Part shown: positions 40,858 through 53,590 of the stretch, piece after piece
Position numbering within the stretch: the first letter of the stretch is position 1
How the letters are laid out: each line of letters begins with the position of its first letter
NCBI RefSeq assembly: GCF_947260015.1
Contig: NZ_CAMYOM010000001.1
Location: forward strand, 208,456 to 272,455
Length of the DNA: 64,000 nucleotides
Direction of reading: 5' to 3'
Origin: an uncultured Eudoraea sp.
GTDB lineage: Bacteria > Bacteroidota > Bacteroidia > Flavobacteriales > Flavobacteriaceae
Program-made: the position numbers and the translations under genes
The notes under the pieces: model-generated
Database searches by the model: none
The model's input: the letters and a program-made list of their open reading frames with translations, nothing else
What the model was told of the DNA's origin: nothing

Positions 40858-41696
40858 TTTGAAAGGTTTTTTTGTTCAGAATAACTGTTTAATTGCTCAT
40901 CTACTTTTTCAATCAAATCATTGGCAACTTCCGCATATATGGTTTCGGGGAAGTATTTGAATAAATTATTATATGCCATTTTAGCATCCTCAAGACGTTC
41001 TTTTTTGCGATTCTCTGTACTGTTTAAAGCTATATTCGTAGTTGCCTCAATTTTCAGATAAAGCGCTTCCTCCCGATAAATTGATCCGGGGTTATCTGAA
41101 ATAAAATTATCTAAGGCTGCTATAGCGGAAACACTATAGTCTAAAATATATGACTTTCCAAGTTTTGTATATTGTTTTGCAACTTCAAAAGTTTTCTGTT
41201 CTTTCTTAGTTGTTAATTCCTTTGCCATAATATTTGCCTCGGCAAAGTATTCAGATTCAGGGTAAAGATTAATAAACAACTGCAATTTGGTTAAGGCCTT
41301 ATCCGTATCAGTCTGGTCTACAGAATACTTGGGTGAAAGCATATAATAACTTTTCGCTCCAATGAATGCAGCTTCAGAGGCCTTATCACTTTTAGGATAG
41401 GACTTCAAAAAACGTTCAAACTGATAACCGGCAAAATTGTAATCCTTAATTTGAAAATAACTGTTGGCAAAAAAGAACATTACTCTCTCCCCCTGTGGTT
41501 TACCTACATATCCAGGAGCAATTTGTTCTAATAAGCGATTGGCCTTTTTAAAATCCCCCTCATTATACAGTTTTTCTGCAAGTTCATACTTTGCCCTGGT
41601 ATCAGTGTCTTTTAATACCTTCTGGTATTCACCACATGAATTTAAGGCAATAATGGTTATGAGTAAGAAAAAAAGATATTTGGTTCTAAAAAACAT
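40854..41696 (-). CDS. bamD: Outer membrane protein assembly factor BamD
   Basis: Lipobox LNSCGEY; LAEKLYNEGDFKKANRLLEQI TPR repeats, FKYFPETIYAE. Confidence 0.9.
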   Translation of the reverse strand: MFFRTKYLFFLLITIIALNSCGEYQKVLKDTDTRAKYELAEKLYNEGDFKKANRLLEQIAPGYVGKPQGERVMFFFANSYFQIKDYNFAGYQFERFLKSYPKSDKASEAAFIGAKSYYMLSPKYSVDQTDTDKALTKLQLFINLYPESEYFAEANIMAKELTTKKEQKTFEVAKQYTKLGKSYILDYSVSAIAALDNFISDNPGSIYREEALYLKIEATTNIALNSTENRKKERLEDAKMAYNNLFKYFPETIYAEVANDLIEKVDEQLNSYSEQKNLSK

Positions 41697-41866
41697 TTTG
41701 CAAAATTAGGGATAATTGGCGGAATAAAAAACATTAATTAAATACTAAGATAGTACCTGTAAGGCTATTAAAAAGCGATTTTAATGAACTTTTAACCCAA
41801 TTTTGGCTTTTTCATTTCTACGATAATACGGCAAATACGGTTTCCAGAGAAAATTTGATCATTAAC

Positions 41867-42757
41867 TTAAGCTCTGATTTTTGCAAAAGTCCTCATAAAT
41901 TCATTAATATGTCCTTTAAGTCTTGAGGATGCTTCAACCAATGGTAAACGCACTGTTGGCCCACAAATTCCTTGAATTTCCAAAACCGATTTTATCCCTG
42001 CGGGATTTCCCTCCCGGAAAGTTAATTTCATTCCCTCTGTCATGGCATTGTGCAAGGCATAAGCTTCTTCTGCTTTGCCTTGCAATCCCAAGCTTATCAT
42101 TTTGGAAAATTCATTTGGCAGACCTTGTCCTAAAACAGAAATAACCCCTACCCCTCCTTCTATAACGGTGGGTAATGCTGTAAAATCATCCCCTGAAATC
42201 ACCAAAAAATCTGAGGGTAATATATTTATCAAACTTTTCAACTGAGTCATATCTCCTGAAGCCTCTTTTATGCCAACAATATTAGAACACTCATTTGCAA
42301 GTCTGAGAACCGTATCCGGTTCAATATTACTTCCGGTTCTTCCAGGCACATTGTATAAAATGAGAGGCTTCTCGGAAGCTTCTGCTAAAGTTTTATAATG
42401 GCGATAAATTCCTTCCTGAGTAGGTTTATTGTAGTAAGGAGATACGGATAGCACCGCCGCAAAATCCTTAAGATTGGTTTGAAGTAATTCCTCAGTTAAA
42501 AGTTGTGTATTGTTTCCTCCTATTCCAACAACGAGAGGAAGCCTTCCGGCGTTTTCTTCAACAACCACATCAATTACCAATTGCTTTTCAGAGCTGGTAA
42601 GTGTCACAGATTCTCCAGTGGTACCTAATACAACGAGGTAATCAATATTTCCTTCAATACAAAAGTTTACGACGCGTTTTAAGGCGTTAATATCAATAGA
42701 TAAATCAAGGTTAAAAGGAGTAATCAATGCAACCCCAGTTCCTAATAAATTTTTCAT
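41867..42757 (-). CDS. dapA: 4-hydroxy-tetrahydrodipicolinate synthase
   Basis: GTGVALITPFN, LVVLGTTGESVTLT, PYYNKPTQEGIYRHY, LYNVPGRTG, GIKEASGD. Confidence 0.96.
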   Translation of the reverse strand: MKNLLGTGVALITPFNLDLSIDINALKRVVNFCIEGNIDYLVVLGTTGESVTLTSSEKQLVIDVVVEENAGRLPLVVGIGGNNTQLLTEELLQTNLKDFAAVLSVSPYYNKPTQEGIYRHYKTLAEASEKPLILYNVPGRTGSNIEPDTVLRLANECSNIVGIKEASGDMTQLKSLINILPSDFLVISGDDFTALPTVIEGGVGVISVLGQGLPNEFSKMISLGLQGKAEEAYALHNAMTEGMKLTFREGNPAGIKSVLEIQGICGPTVRLPLVEASSRLKGHINEFMRTFAKIRA

Positions 42758-42768
42758 AGTTATTTACA

Positions 42769-43308
42769 TCACGCATCGATTTCACCCAGAACTTTAAGAT
42801 ATTTTTTAAGCTCTTTCTTAAAAGTATTAAAGTCTGTGAACGATGTCTCCAAAATTAAATCATTATGTCTTTCGTCTATCTCGGCAAAACCAACATTAAT
42901 TCTTGCTCTGGTCTTTATGGTCATTAACTGGAGCATTAAATTCTCTTGATTATAATAATTTACCAACATGTCGTATTCCCTACTCAAAAACTCCAGGACA
43001 TAACTGTTTTCAATGTCCCCATGCCAACCAAGGTCTTTATCTGAAAAAACAGGGGTTGCATAAGGTGAATTCTTATCGTAATAATTTTTGTAACCAATTA
43101 TTTTAACCGCATTGGGCCTTAATTTAAAATCTTCTAAAAATTCATAGAACAATTCCGTTTTATCAAATTTATCGAGATCTACAATAATGGCAATTGATGT
43201 AATACCCTTTTTACGTTCAACCTCATCTGGCGGATTTTTAAATTGTTCGTTTAAATATTTTAACCCTGATTTGTATTTAAATTTATCTCTAAGTGCCTTT
43301 AAAAACAT
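42769..43308 (-). CDS. DUF6913-like hypothetical protein
   Basis: 179-aa conserved-looking ORF adjacent to dapA; DKDLGWHGDIEN; family assignment from memory. Confidence 0.6.
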   Translation of the reverse strand: MFLKALRDKFKYKSGLKYLNEQFKNPPDEVERKKGITSIAIIVDLDKFDKTELFYEFLEDFKLRPNAVKIIGYKNYYDKNSPYATPVFSDKDLGWHGDIENSYVLEFLSREYDMLVNYYNQENLMLQLMTIKTRARINVGFAEIDERHNDLILETSFTDFNTFKKELKKYLKVLGEIDA

Positions 43309-43374
43309 GTACCTTTACCTTTAGGCAAATGTAATTAATATCCAAGCAACTATTATGCTAAGATAAAAAGGATA

Positions 43375-44139
43375 ATGAATTTAAAAATACAACATTTTGT
43401 TATTTTTGTAACAATTACTTGTATTTGTGCCTGCAATGAAACTCCGAAAAAGCTTAGTAAAATATCTGGTAAGCAGCTGCCAATTACTGATTCTATAAAC
43501 GTTACAGATTCCATAGATATCTACGTAGCACCCTATAGAAAGCGCGTAAATGAGGTTTTAGATAGTGCCTTGGCATATGCGCCAATTAAAATCACCAAAA
43601 AAGACGGTAAATACAATACGTCAGAAGGTAACTTAATGGCTGATATAATCCTTAGCGAAGCTAACCCCATTTTTAAATCGAGAACTGGACATGAAATAGA
43701 TTTTGTAATTTCAAATTATGGCGGTATTCGTAGTATAATATCTGAAGGAAAGGTAAGTGCCAGAACAGCTTATGAAGTAATGCCATTTGATAATTCTATA
43801 GTGATTGTTGCTATTAAAGGCAAGTCCGTAAGAGATCTGGTTTCTTTTCTAATAAACGCAGATAATCCGCATCCTATAGCGGGAATTCAGATTGTTTTGA
43901 ATAATAATGAAACCATTAAGGATGTGAATATTCAGGGGCTGCCTTTTGATGAAAATAGAACTTATTATGTAGCTACATCAAATTACCTGGCAGATGGAGG
44001 TGACGACATGGGATTTTTTAAAGACAGTCTCAACACTGTTGATCTAAATTATTTGATTAGAAATGCAATGATTGATTATTTTAAAAAAGTAGATACCCTT
44101 ACTGCCAAAGTGGACGACCGCTTTATTAAAATTGAATAG
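43375..44139 (+). CDS. 5'-nucleotidase C-terminal-domain lipoprotein
   Basis: Lipobox ICACNET; EGNLMADIILSEA, ISNYGGIRS, ADGGDDMGFF motifs. Confidence 0.85.
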   Translation: MNLKIQHFVIFVTITCICACNETPKKLSKISGKQLPITDSINVTDSIDIYVAPYRKRVNEVLDSALAYAPIKITKKDGKYNTSEGNLMADIILSEANPIFKSRTGHEIDFVISNYGGIRSIISEGKVSARTAYEVMPFDNSIVIVAIKGKSVRDLVSFLINADNPHPIAGIQIVLNNNETIKDVNIQGLPFDENRTYYVATSNYLADGGDDMGFFKDSLNTVDLNYLIRNAMIDYFKKVDTLTAKVDDRFIKIE

Positions 44140-44141
44140 AA

Positions 44142-45053
44142 ATGAAGAGACGGGACTTTGTAACAAATTCATTTGCCGGCGGCTCCTACATAAGTATGGG
44201 TGGACTTAGCTTGAATAGTTGTAATTTTCAGAATTCAGAATGCATTACCATACTGCATACCAATGATGTGCACAGTCATATAGATCCTTTTCCCAAAACA
44301 CATAATTCATTTCCGAATATGGGTGGCATTGCCAGAAGGGCTACATTGATTCAAAAAATAAGAAAGGAAAATCCATATACCCTTTTATTGGATGCCGGAG
44401 ATATTTTTCAGGGTACACCCTATTTTAATTTTTATGGAGGCGAATTGGAATTTAAATTGATGAGCATGCTTAAATATGACGCTGCTACAATAGGTAACCA
44501 TGACTTTGATAATGGTATTGAAGGCCTTTTAGCCCAGATGCCATTTGCTAAGTTTAAATTACTCTCGGCAAATTATGATTTTACCAATACTGTGATGAAT
44601 GGTTTTGTAGAACCCTACAATACATTTTTGCTCAATGGCATCAAGATTGGCGTATTTGGATTGGGAATAAAACTTGCTGGCCTTGTTGTCAAGGACCTTT
44701 TTAAAGAGACCGCTTATCATAATCCTATTGAAGTTGCACAGGATATTAGTATTTTATTAAAAAAAGAAGAAGAATGTGATCTGGTTATTTGTTTATCACA
44801 TTTAGGTTACTCCTACCAGGATGCTGAAAAACCAAGTGATCTAACACTAGCTGCAAATACAGATAATATTGATCTTATTATTGGCGGACATACACATACA
44901 TTTTTAGATAAACCTGTTATTAGACAAAATCGTTTAGATAAATCAGTTTTGGTGAATCAGGTTGGTTGCTATGGAATAAATCTCGGTAGAATCGATTTTT
45001 ATTTTGATTCTGAAAAGAATATTAAGTCAGAGGGGATTTCCATTTCTGTCTGA
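44142..45053 (+). CDS. Metallophosphatase (5'-nucleotidase N-terminal domain) with Tat-like signal
   Basis: MKRRDFVTNSF, ITILHTNDVHSHIDPF, LLLDAGDIFQGTPYF, TIGNHDFDNG, IIGGHTHTF. Confidence 0.92.
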   Translation: MKRRDFVTNSFAGGSYISMGGLSLNSCNFQNSECITILHTNDVHSHIDPFPKTHNSFPNMGGIARRATLIQKIRKENPYTLLLDAGDIFQGTPYFNFYGGELEFKLMSMLKYDAATIGNHDFDNGIEGLLAQMPFAKFKLLSANYDFTNTVMNGFVEPYNTFLLNGIKIGVFGLGIKLAGLVVKDLFKETAYHNPIEVAQDISILLKKEEECDLVICLSHLGYSYQDAEKPSDLTLAANTDNIDLIIGGHTHTFLDKPVIRQNRLDKSVLVNQVGCYGINLGRIDFYFDSEKNIKSEGISISV

Positions 45054-45085
45054 TTCTTATTAAACCGTAGTTTTTTTAAAATACC

Positions 45086-45532
45086 ATGAAAGTAAACGGC
45101 TTTATATGCGAAGGTCATGGGGTAGCTTCGGGTAAATCTGATACTCAAAGATATCCAAAGGGTACTTTATATCAACAACTGCCATATTTTAAGGAAAGAG
45201 GATTGGATCTTTCCGCTTACTTTTTAGGTACTATCAATTTAAATATTACACCCTACCTCTTTAAAATAGAAAAACCAAAATATTCTTTTGTGGCTATACC
45301 ATGGTCTGATTATATCCCACCAGAAAATTTTTATTTTTTTGATGTTATTTTCTTTTTCAGAGATAAAAAAAACAAAGGATTAATTTATATGCCTGACCCA
45401 ATTACCAAGGTTGATCATATTCAGGAACTATCAATACTAGAATTAATTCTGCCAAGAATTTCCGGGCTCTCATATGGGATGAAGGTTGGTATTGAAGTAG
45501 CAGATGAACAACTACAATTCTTTAAATTATAG
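45086..45532 (+). CDS. Hypothetical protein; possible CTP-dependent riboflavin kinase-like fold
   Basis: GHGVASGKSDTQRYPKGTLYQQLPYFKERGLDLSAYFLGTINLNITP...LELILPRISGLSYGMKVGIEV resembles archaeal RibK/DUF120 layout. Confidence 0.6.
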   Translation: MKVNGFICEGHGVASGKSDTQRYPKGTLYQQLPYFKERGLDLSAYFLGTINLNITPYLFKIEKPKYSFVAIPWSDYIPPENFYFFDVIFFFRDKKNKGLIYMPDPITKVDHIQELSILELILPRISGLSYGMKVGIEVADEQLQFFKL

Positions 45533-45579
45533 AAATCTATTATCATCCGGATTATATGTCATCATGAACTATTTAGTAC

Positions 45580-45882
45580 TTAGTTGTTTACAACATAGTC
45601 TACTAAAATTCTGAATTCTTCCTGTAAGGTATTATTCGGATAAGGCCTGTTCGCCCTTCCGTACCAATAATCGGCATTGAATTTATCGCCCTCTTTGCGA
45701 TGGAGATAAGCATGCATCCAAAAACCAAGATTTGAGTGTATATCCTGTGTAAGATCATGAGACGCATTCCAATTCCCATTTGCGTCATACCAGAGTGCCT
45801 GCAACACCTTCGGCCAAAGCTCCGGTGGATGCTCATTTTTTAAGGAATTTAAAAAATCTTCGTAGTTGAATGACTCTTTCAT
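45580..45882 (-). CDS. Conserved small hypothetical protein
   Basis: 100-aa ORF, WYDANGNWNASHDLTQD...HAYLHRKEGD...YWYGRA, coding-like. Confidence 0.65.
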   Translation of the reverse strand: MKESFNYEDFLNSLKNEHPPELWPKVLQALWYDANGNWNASHDLTQDIHSNLGFWMHAYLHRKEGDKFNADYWYGRANRPYPNNTLQEEFRILVDYVVNN

Positions 45883-46010
45883 CTTAAGCCTTGATAAATA
45901 ATATCATCATTTCGGACATATTTTCACTTAGTTGGTCCTTTTTGATTTGAATTAAAAAACAAATAATCTTTTATTGGTACAGATAAAAAAATCACTTAAA
46001 ATTAAACACA

Positions 46011-46784
46011 ATGATTATGAAAAAAACATCACTTGCTTATTTATTAATCTTTTCGCTCTTTTTGGGTTCAATAGTTATGGTTACTGCACAAGAGGCAGAA
46101 GCCCCCATGTGGGAAACTATTGTATTGACTCCCGATAATACTAAATTAAAAGTTCTTGGTGAAAATATGAGGGCGCACAACCTAAAATACCATAATGAAG
46201 GTGCATATAAAGCTACAGTTTACAGTATTTCCACCGGTCCGGATATTGGAAAAATTGTATGGATGATGGGGCCATTAAAATATGCACACCTCGATTCCAG
46301 ACCATCTGAAGGCGGACATGATGAAGACTGGAGAGATAACGTCATGGCCTATGTAAAGAAAATGGAACATGGGGAATATTGGAAAGGCGATGTTAAACTG
46401 TCAAACACAGATATGCTAACGGATGATCCTTCACTCTACCCTATTCAATTCATCAGGTATTGGGAAGTTAATGCTGAACATTCACATAACGTTAAAGCAA
46501 TGTTAGAACTTATTAGCAAAACCGTTAAAGCTATGGACGGTAACAATGCATGGGGTGTTTATTACAATGAATTTAGACAAGGTTCTAAAATTGGCCGGCA
46601 TATTGCTTCTGTAGGATTTTATAAGAATTGGGCAGAGTTTGATGAAGCACCTACATTTAAGAAAACCTTTTTTAAAGTTCATGGAGAGGAATCCTGGGAC
46701 GACTTTGTCCGTAACATGGACCAGGTATTGGATAATAGCTGGGACGAAATATGGGTATACGATAAAGAGCTTAGCGGAGATTAA
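46011..46784 (+). CDS. Secreted hypothetical protein
   Basis: Signal peptide (MIMKKTSLAYLLIFSLFLGSIVMVTAQ); Trp-rich repeated halves suggest dimeric alpha/beta-barrel-like fold. Confidence 0.7.
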   Translation: MIMKKTSLAYLLIFSLFLGSIVMVTAQEAEAPMWETIVLTPDNTKLKVLGENMRAHNLKYHNEGAYKATVYSISTGPDIGKIVWMMGPLKYAHLDSRPSEGGHDEDWRDNVMAYVKKMEHGEYWKGDVKLSNTDMLTDDPSLYPIQFIRYWEVNAEHSHNVKAMLELISKTVKAMDGNNAWGVYYNEFRQGSKIGRHIASVGFYKNWAEFDEAPTFKKTFFKVHGEESWDDFVRNMDQVLDNSWDEIWVYDKELSGD

Positions 46785-46805
46785 TACTTGTTAAAACAAA
46801 ATAAT

Positions 46806-46836
46806 AAAACCCTCTTTTTTCCATTAAAAAGGGGGT

Positions 46837-46839
<3 letters not shown>
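46806..46839 (+). terminator. Terminator-like hairpin between convergent genes
   Basis: aaaccctctttttt-ccatt-aaaaagggggttt. Confidence 0.65.
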
Positions 46840-49415
<2,576 letters not shown>

Positions 49416-49476
49416 TTCCTATATGTTCTCGGGACTTTAAAAATATTAAAAAAGACAATTTAAACACATTTTGAGT

Positions 49477-50331
49477 TTATCCGGGTTGCTTAGCTTTAAT
49501 CATTCTGTCATTTCCAAAGATATCTTTTCTAAGCTCAATTTCAGAATAACCAAATTCTTCTAAAAGCTCTTTTACTGCTTCACCTAAATATTGATTTATT
49601 TCCATATAAAGAACACCTTTGGGAGTTAAGCTCTTTTTTGCCAGTTTAACAATAGGTCTATAGAAGAGTAAGGGGTCCCCGTCTGGAACAAACAATGCCA
49701 AATAAGGCTCATTTTTAAGGACATTATTATGCATTTTATCTTTCTCCATTTCCCTAACATAAGGAGGATTAGAAACTATAATGTCATAGTTTTCCTTTAA
49801 GGAGGTAATCTTTAAAATATCGGCCTGAATAAATTCAATATCCACATCATTCTTTAACGCATTTTTTGTAGCTACTTCCAGTGCAGATTTGGAAATATCC
49901 ATTGCAGTGGCCCTTAGATTTGATTTTAGTTTGGCTAGAGAAATTGCAATGCATCCACTTCCAGTTCCAATATCAATAATCTTAAGATTATCATCCAAAT
50001 TTTCAATATCTTCAAGCACCCAGTTTACCAATTCTTCAGTTTCCGGTCTTGGTATAAGAACAGACTCATTTACCATAATTTTCAGGTCCATAAAAGTGGT
50101 TTCCCCCAAAACATATTGAATAGGATGTTCATTCTTTAATTTTGATAAACCTTCAAACATATACTGTTCTTCCTCCTTAGTGATAACAATTCGCGGATCT
50201 ATTGCCAGGATAAATTGCTCCAAACCTAAAAAGTGTTCTATCATTAAATAAAACATACTGTCCACTTCCTCCTTGGAATAGTTATAATCCAATTCCTTGT
50301 GATATATGTCCTTGATCTCTTTTAACAACAT
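49477..50331 (-). CDS. prmC: Peptide chain release factor N5-glutamine methyltransferase
   Basis: IDIGTGSGCIAISLA, SNPPYVRE. Confidence 0.94.
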   Translation of the reverse strand: MLLKEIKDIYHKELDYNYSKEEVDSMFYLMIEHFLGLEQFILAIDPRIVITKEEEQYMFEGLSKLKNEHPIQYVLGETTFMDLKIMVNESVLIPRPETEELVNWVLEDIENLDDNLKIIDIGTGSGCIAISLAKLKSNLRATAMDISKSALEVATKNALKNDVDIEFIQADILKITSLKENYDIIVSNPPYVREMEKDKMHNNVLKNEPYLALFVPDGDPLLFYRPIVKLAKKSLTPKGVLYMEINQYLGEAVKELLEEFGYSEIELRKDIFGNDRMIKAKQPG

Positions 50332-50433
50332 TTCTTAAATGCTATGTACTTCCAAAAATGACACTTTGAAAATCAGCTGTTTTCTGAATTCCAATTGCAT
50401 CACTATTCTTCAGGAAAATCCTACTTTTGCAAG

Positions 50434-51486
50434 GTGAAGATACATGAAAAATATATGCGTCGTTGCATTGAATTAGGCAAAAAAGCCCTGGGCTCTTCAT
50501 CTCCAAATCCAATGGTTGGAAGTCTAATAACGCATCAAGATAAAATAATCGGGGAAGGATTCACCAGTCAATATGGCGGACCACACGCTGAAGTGAATGC
50601 AATAAATTCTGTTGCGGATAAATCACTTTTAAAAGAAGCTACACTTTATGTTACCCTGGAGCCCTGCTCCCATTTTGGAAAAACCCCACCCTGTGCAGAT
50701 CTAATAATAAAAAATAACTTGCAAAAAGTGATTATAGGCATTCAGGATCCTAATAAAAAGGTATCTGGCCGTGGTATCAAAAAGCTTAAGGAAGCCGGAT
50801 GTGAAGTGTTACCAGGAGTATTAGAAGATGAGTGCAGGGAGCATCACAAGCGTTTTTTGACTTTTCATGAAAAACACAGGCCCTATATTATTTTAAAATG
50901 GGCAGAGACTAAAGATGGATTTATTGCCCCCAAAGCGAACATGCGCAAATCTAACCCACAACCTTATTGGATTAGTAATTCCTATGCGAAACAACGCGTG
51001 CATCAATGGCGGAGTGAACAACAGGCAATATTAGTTGGGACAAATACCGCTTTAGAAGATAATCCCAGATTAGATGTTCGTTGTTGGAAAGGAACCTCGC
51101 CTGTTCGAATAATTATTGACAAAATGCTAAAACTACCAATAGATCTTCATATTTATGACAATTCTGCCCAAACCATAATCCTAACTCAGATTGAGGATGA
51201 AACTAAGTTTCAGGAAGGTTTGCAATATGAAATCGTTGATTTTGAGAAGAATCTGGCCGAAGAAACCTGCAGGATACTGTATCAAAAAAATATAGCCAGT
51301 GTTCTAATTGAAGGAGGTGCTTTTACCTTAGCCACTTTTATCAATGCCGGACTATGGGATGAAGCTAGAATAATTACCGGAGATATAATTTTTGGCGCAG
51401 GCACAAAAGCACCACATATTGAAGGTAAACCGGTTGATAGTGAAATGATAGGTAATAATATCATAAAGACACTCTTACATGATTGA
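50434..51486 (+). CDS. ribD: Bifunctional riboflavin biosynthesis protein RibD (GTG start at 50434 preferred; ORF track uses TTG at 50395)
   Basis: HEKYMRRCIELGKKALGSSSPNPMVGSLI, HAEVNAI, TLEPCSHFGKTPPCAD. Confidence 0.94.
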   Translation: MKIHEKYMRRCIELGKKALGSSSPNPMVGSLITHQDKIIGEGFTSQYGGPHAEVNAINSVADKSLLKEATLYVTLEPCSHFGKTPPCADLIIKNNLQKVIIGIQDPNKKVSGRGIKKLKEAGCEVLPGVLEDECREHHKRFLTFHEKHRPYIILKWAETKDGFIAPKANMRKSNPQPYWISNSYAKQRVHQWRSEQQAILVGTNTALEDNPRLDVRCWKGTSPVRIIIDKMLKLPIDLHIYDNSAQTIILTQIEDETKFQEGLQYEIVDFEKNLAEETCRILYQKNIASVLIEGGAFTLATFINAGLWDEARIITGDIIFGAGTKAPHIEGKPVDSEMIGNNIIKTLLHD

Positions 51487-52090
51487 GAATATCATCTTTG
51501 ATTTTGGAGATGTCTTCATAAACCTGGACAAACAAGCAACTGCGAGGGAAATGCAGGTATATGGCTTTAAAAATCTTACACCTGATCTGGAAGGGTTGTT
51601 TATAGATTATGAAAAAGGATTGATTACCACTAAACATTTTCTTAATCAAACTAATCATATGTTTCCCAAAGCAAGTAGATTGGATTTAATTCACGCGTGG
51701 AATTCTATAATTCTTGATTTCCCAGAACAGCGATTAAAGTTTATAGAAAAATTGGCTAAAGAGAAAGAATATCGTCTTTTTCTATTAAGCAATACAAATG
51801 AATTACACATAGAAATTGCAAAGAAGAGAATGGGTGAAGAAAGGTTTGTACGGTTTAAAAACTGCTTTGAAAAGTTCTATTTATCTCATGAGCTTAATTT
51901 GAGAAAACCCGAACCTGCCATTTTTGAATATGTGCTGAATTCAAATAATCTCAGGGCAGAAAAAACGTTCTTCGTAGACGACAGTAAGGAACATACCTCT
52001 GCAGCTGCAGAATTAGGGATTACATGCTGGTGCCTTAAGGTTGGTGAAGAGGATATTTTAGACCTAAATACTAAAATATTAAAATGTTAG
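51479..52090 (+). CDS. HAD-family hydrolase
   Basis: IIFDFGDVFINLD, LLSNTNELH, KPEPAIFEYVL, FFVDDSKEH. Confidence 0.9.
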   Translation: MIENIIFDFGDVFINLDKQATAREMQVYGFKNLTPDLEGLFIDYEKGLITTKHFLNQTNHMFPKASRLDLIHAWNSIILDFPEQRLKFIEKLAKEKEYRLFLLSNTNELHIEIAKKRMGEERFVRFKNCFEKFYLSHELNLRKPEPAIFEYVLNSNNLRAEKTFFVDDSKEHTSAAAELGITCWCLKVGEEDILDLNTKILKC

Positions 52091-52947
52091 ACCTTTTATT
52101 AAGTATCCTTTTTTCAAGTCTGATATTTGTAATTTTTAAATTATTTGACACACACAAGGTCCAAACTATTTATGCGATAATTACAAATTATTTTACCGCA
52201 TGTTTTGTAGGAGTTCTATTTTACAACAAGCCCATACAGTTGTATGAAATTCCAAAAAATGATTGGTTTTATGGTACCTTGTTTTTAGGTGTATTGTTCA
52301 TCTTGGTCTTTAATCTTATGGCAAAGACTTCGCAGCGTCTGGGAGTATCGGTAGCATCTGTTGCCACCAAAATGTCCTTCGTGATCCCTGTGATACTGGG
52401 ACTTATATTGTATAACGAAAAACTCAGCTTCTTTAAAACAACGGGTATTGTATTGGCACTGGCTGCGGTATATTTTGCATCTGTGAAAGATACACCCAGA
52501 GCTATTCAAAAAAGATCTCTTTTGTTGCCTGTGATGGTGTTTTTAGGTTCCGGTATTATTGACGCGAGCATAAAATTCATGGAAGAAAATTATATTGAAA
52601 CAAGTGAATTTCCAATATTTTCAGCAACTGTATTTGGTGCTGCAGCATGCACCGGAATCTTGTTTATTCTTTTAAGATCTTTTAAAAAACCCTTAAAACT
52701 CAATTTCAAAAATGTTTTGGGGGGTATTGCACTCGGGATTCCTAATTTCTTCTCTATTTTCTTTTTATTAAGAGCGCTTCAAAATGAAACGCTCAATAGT
52801 GCTTCGATTTTTACACTAAATAATGTTGCCATTGTAATGTTTTCCACCTTACTTGGTATTATATTATTCAAAGAAAAGATCAGCTCCAAAAACTGGGGTG
52901 GTATCTTGTTGGCAGTTATAAGTATCATTCTAGTGGCATTCTTCTGA
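52084..52947 (+). CDS. EamA/DMT-family transporter
   Basis: Ten hydrophobic helices, EamA-like repeat. Confidence 0.85.
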   Translation: MLDLLLSILFSSLIFVIFKLFDTHKVQTIYAIITNYFTACFVGVLFYNKPIQLYEIPKNDWFYGTLFLGVLFILVFNLMAKTSQRLGVSVASVATKMSFVIPVILGLILYNEKLSFFKTTGIVLALAAVYFASVKDTPRAIQKRSLLLPVMVFLGSGIIDASIKFMEENYIETSEFPIFSATVFGAAACTGILFILLRSFKKPLKLNFKNVLGGIALGIPNFFSIFFLLRALQNETLNSASIFTLNNVAIVMFSTLLGIILFKEKISSKNWGGILLAVISIILVAFF

Positions 52948-53564
52948 TGGAAAATAAAGTTGGTTTATATAAAACAGTTTCCAAGGCATCAGAAGGTATA
53001 CTTTATAAAGACCGCAAGAGTAAATTTTATGCATATACATTTCCAATAACCAATGAGAATGATATAAAGCCAATTATAGAACGTATTCGTAAAAAGCATC
53101 CAACGGCGAATCATGTTTGTTATGCATGGAGAATTGGTGTTGAAAAACAAAGGTATAGAGCAAATGACGATGGGGAACCAAACAACTCTGCCGGAATGCC
53201 AATATATGGTCAAATTAAATCTTTCGGATTAACTAATGTTCTGATAGCCGTAGCACGTATTTTTGGAGGCACCAAATTAGGTGTTGGTGGACTTATATCT
53301 GCTTATCGGACAGCAGCTCAATTCGCTCTGGAATCTTCTTCAATCATTGAAAAGGCGGTTAAAGTCAATTATAATCTTTGTTTTAGCTATCCACTACTTA
53401 GCAGAGTAATGCGGGTAATTAAACAAAATGCAATTGATATCGTTAAGCAGGACATGTCAACGGACTGTACTATTGAAATATCTGTAAAACTAAGTAACGC
53501 GTTACAGACAGAATACATCTTTAAGGGTATTCACGGAGTCTCCATATCAAAATTAGATGACTAG
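52947..53564 (+). CDS. YigZ/IMPACT family protein
   Basis: KDRKSKFYAYTFPITNE, HPTANHVCYAWRIG, NDDGEPNNSAGMPIYGQIKSFGLTNVLIAVARIFGGTKLGVGGL. Confidence 0.94.
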   Translation: MENKVGLYKTVSKASEGILYKDRKSKFYAYTFPITNENDIKPIIERIRKKHPTANHVCYAWRIGVEKQRYRANDDGEPNNSAGMPIYGQIKSFGLTNVLIAVARIFGGTKLGVGGLISAYRTAAQFALESSSIIEKAVKVNYNLCFSYPLLSRVMRVIKQNAIDIVKQDMSTDCTIEISVKLSNALQTEYIFKGIHGVSISKLDD

Positions 53565-53590
53565 TAATTCAACAGAATTTTGCATCCGGA

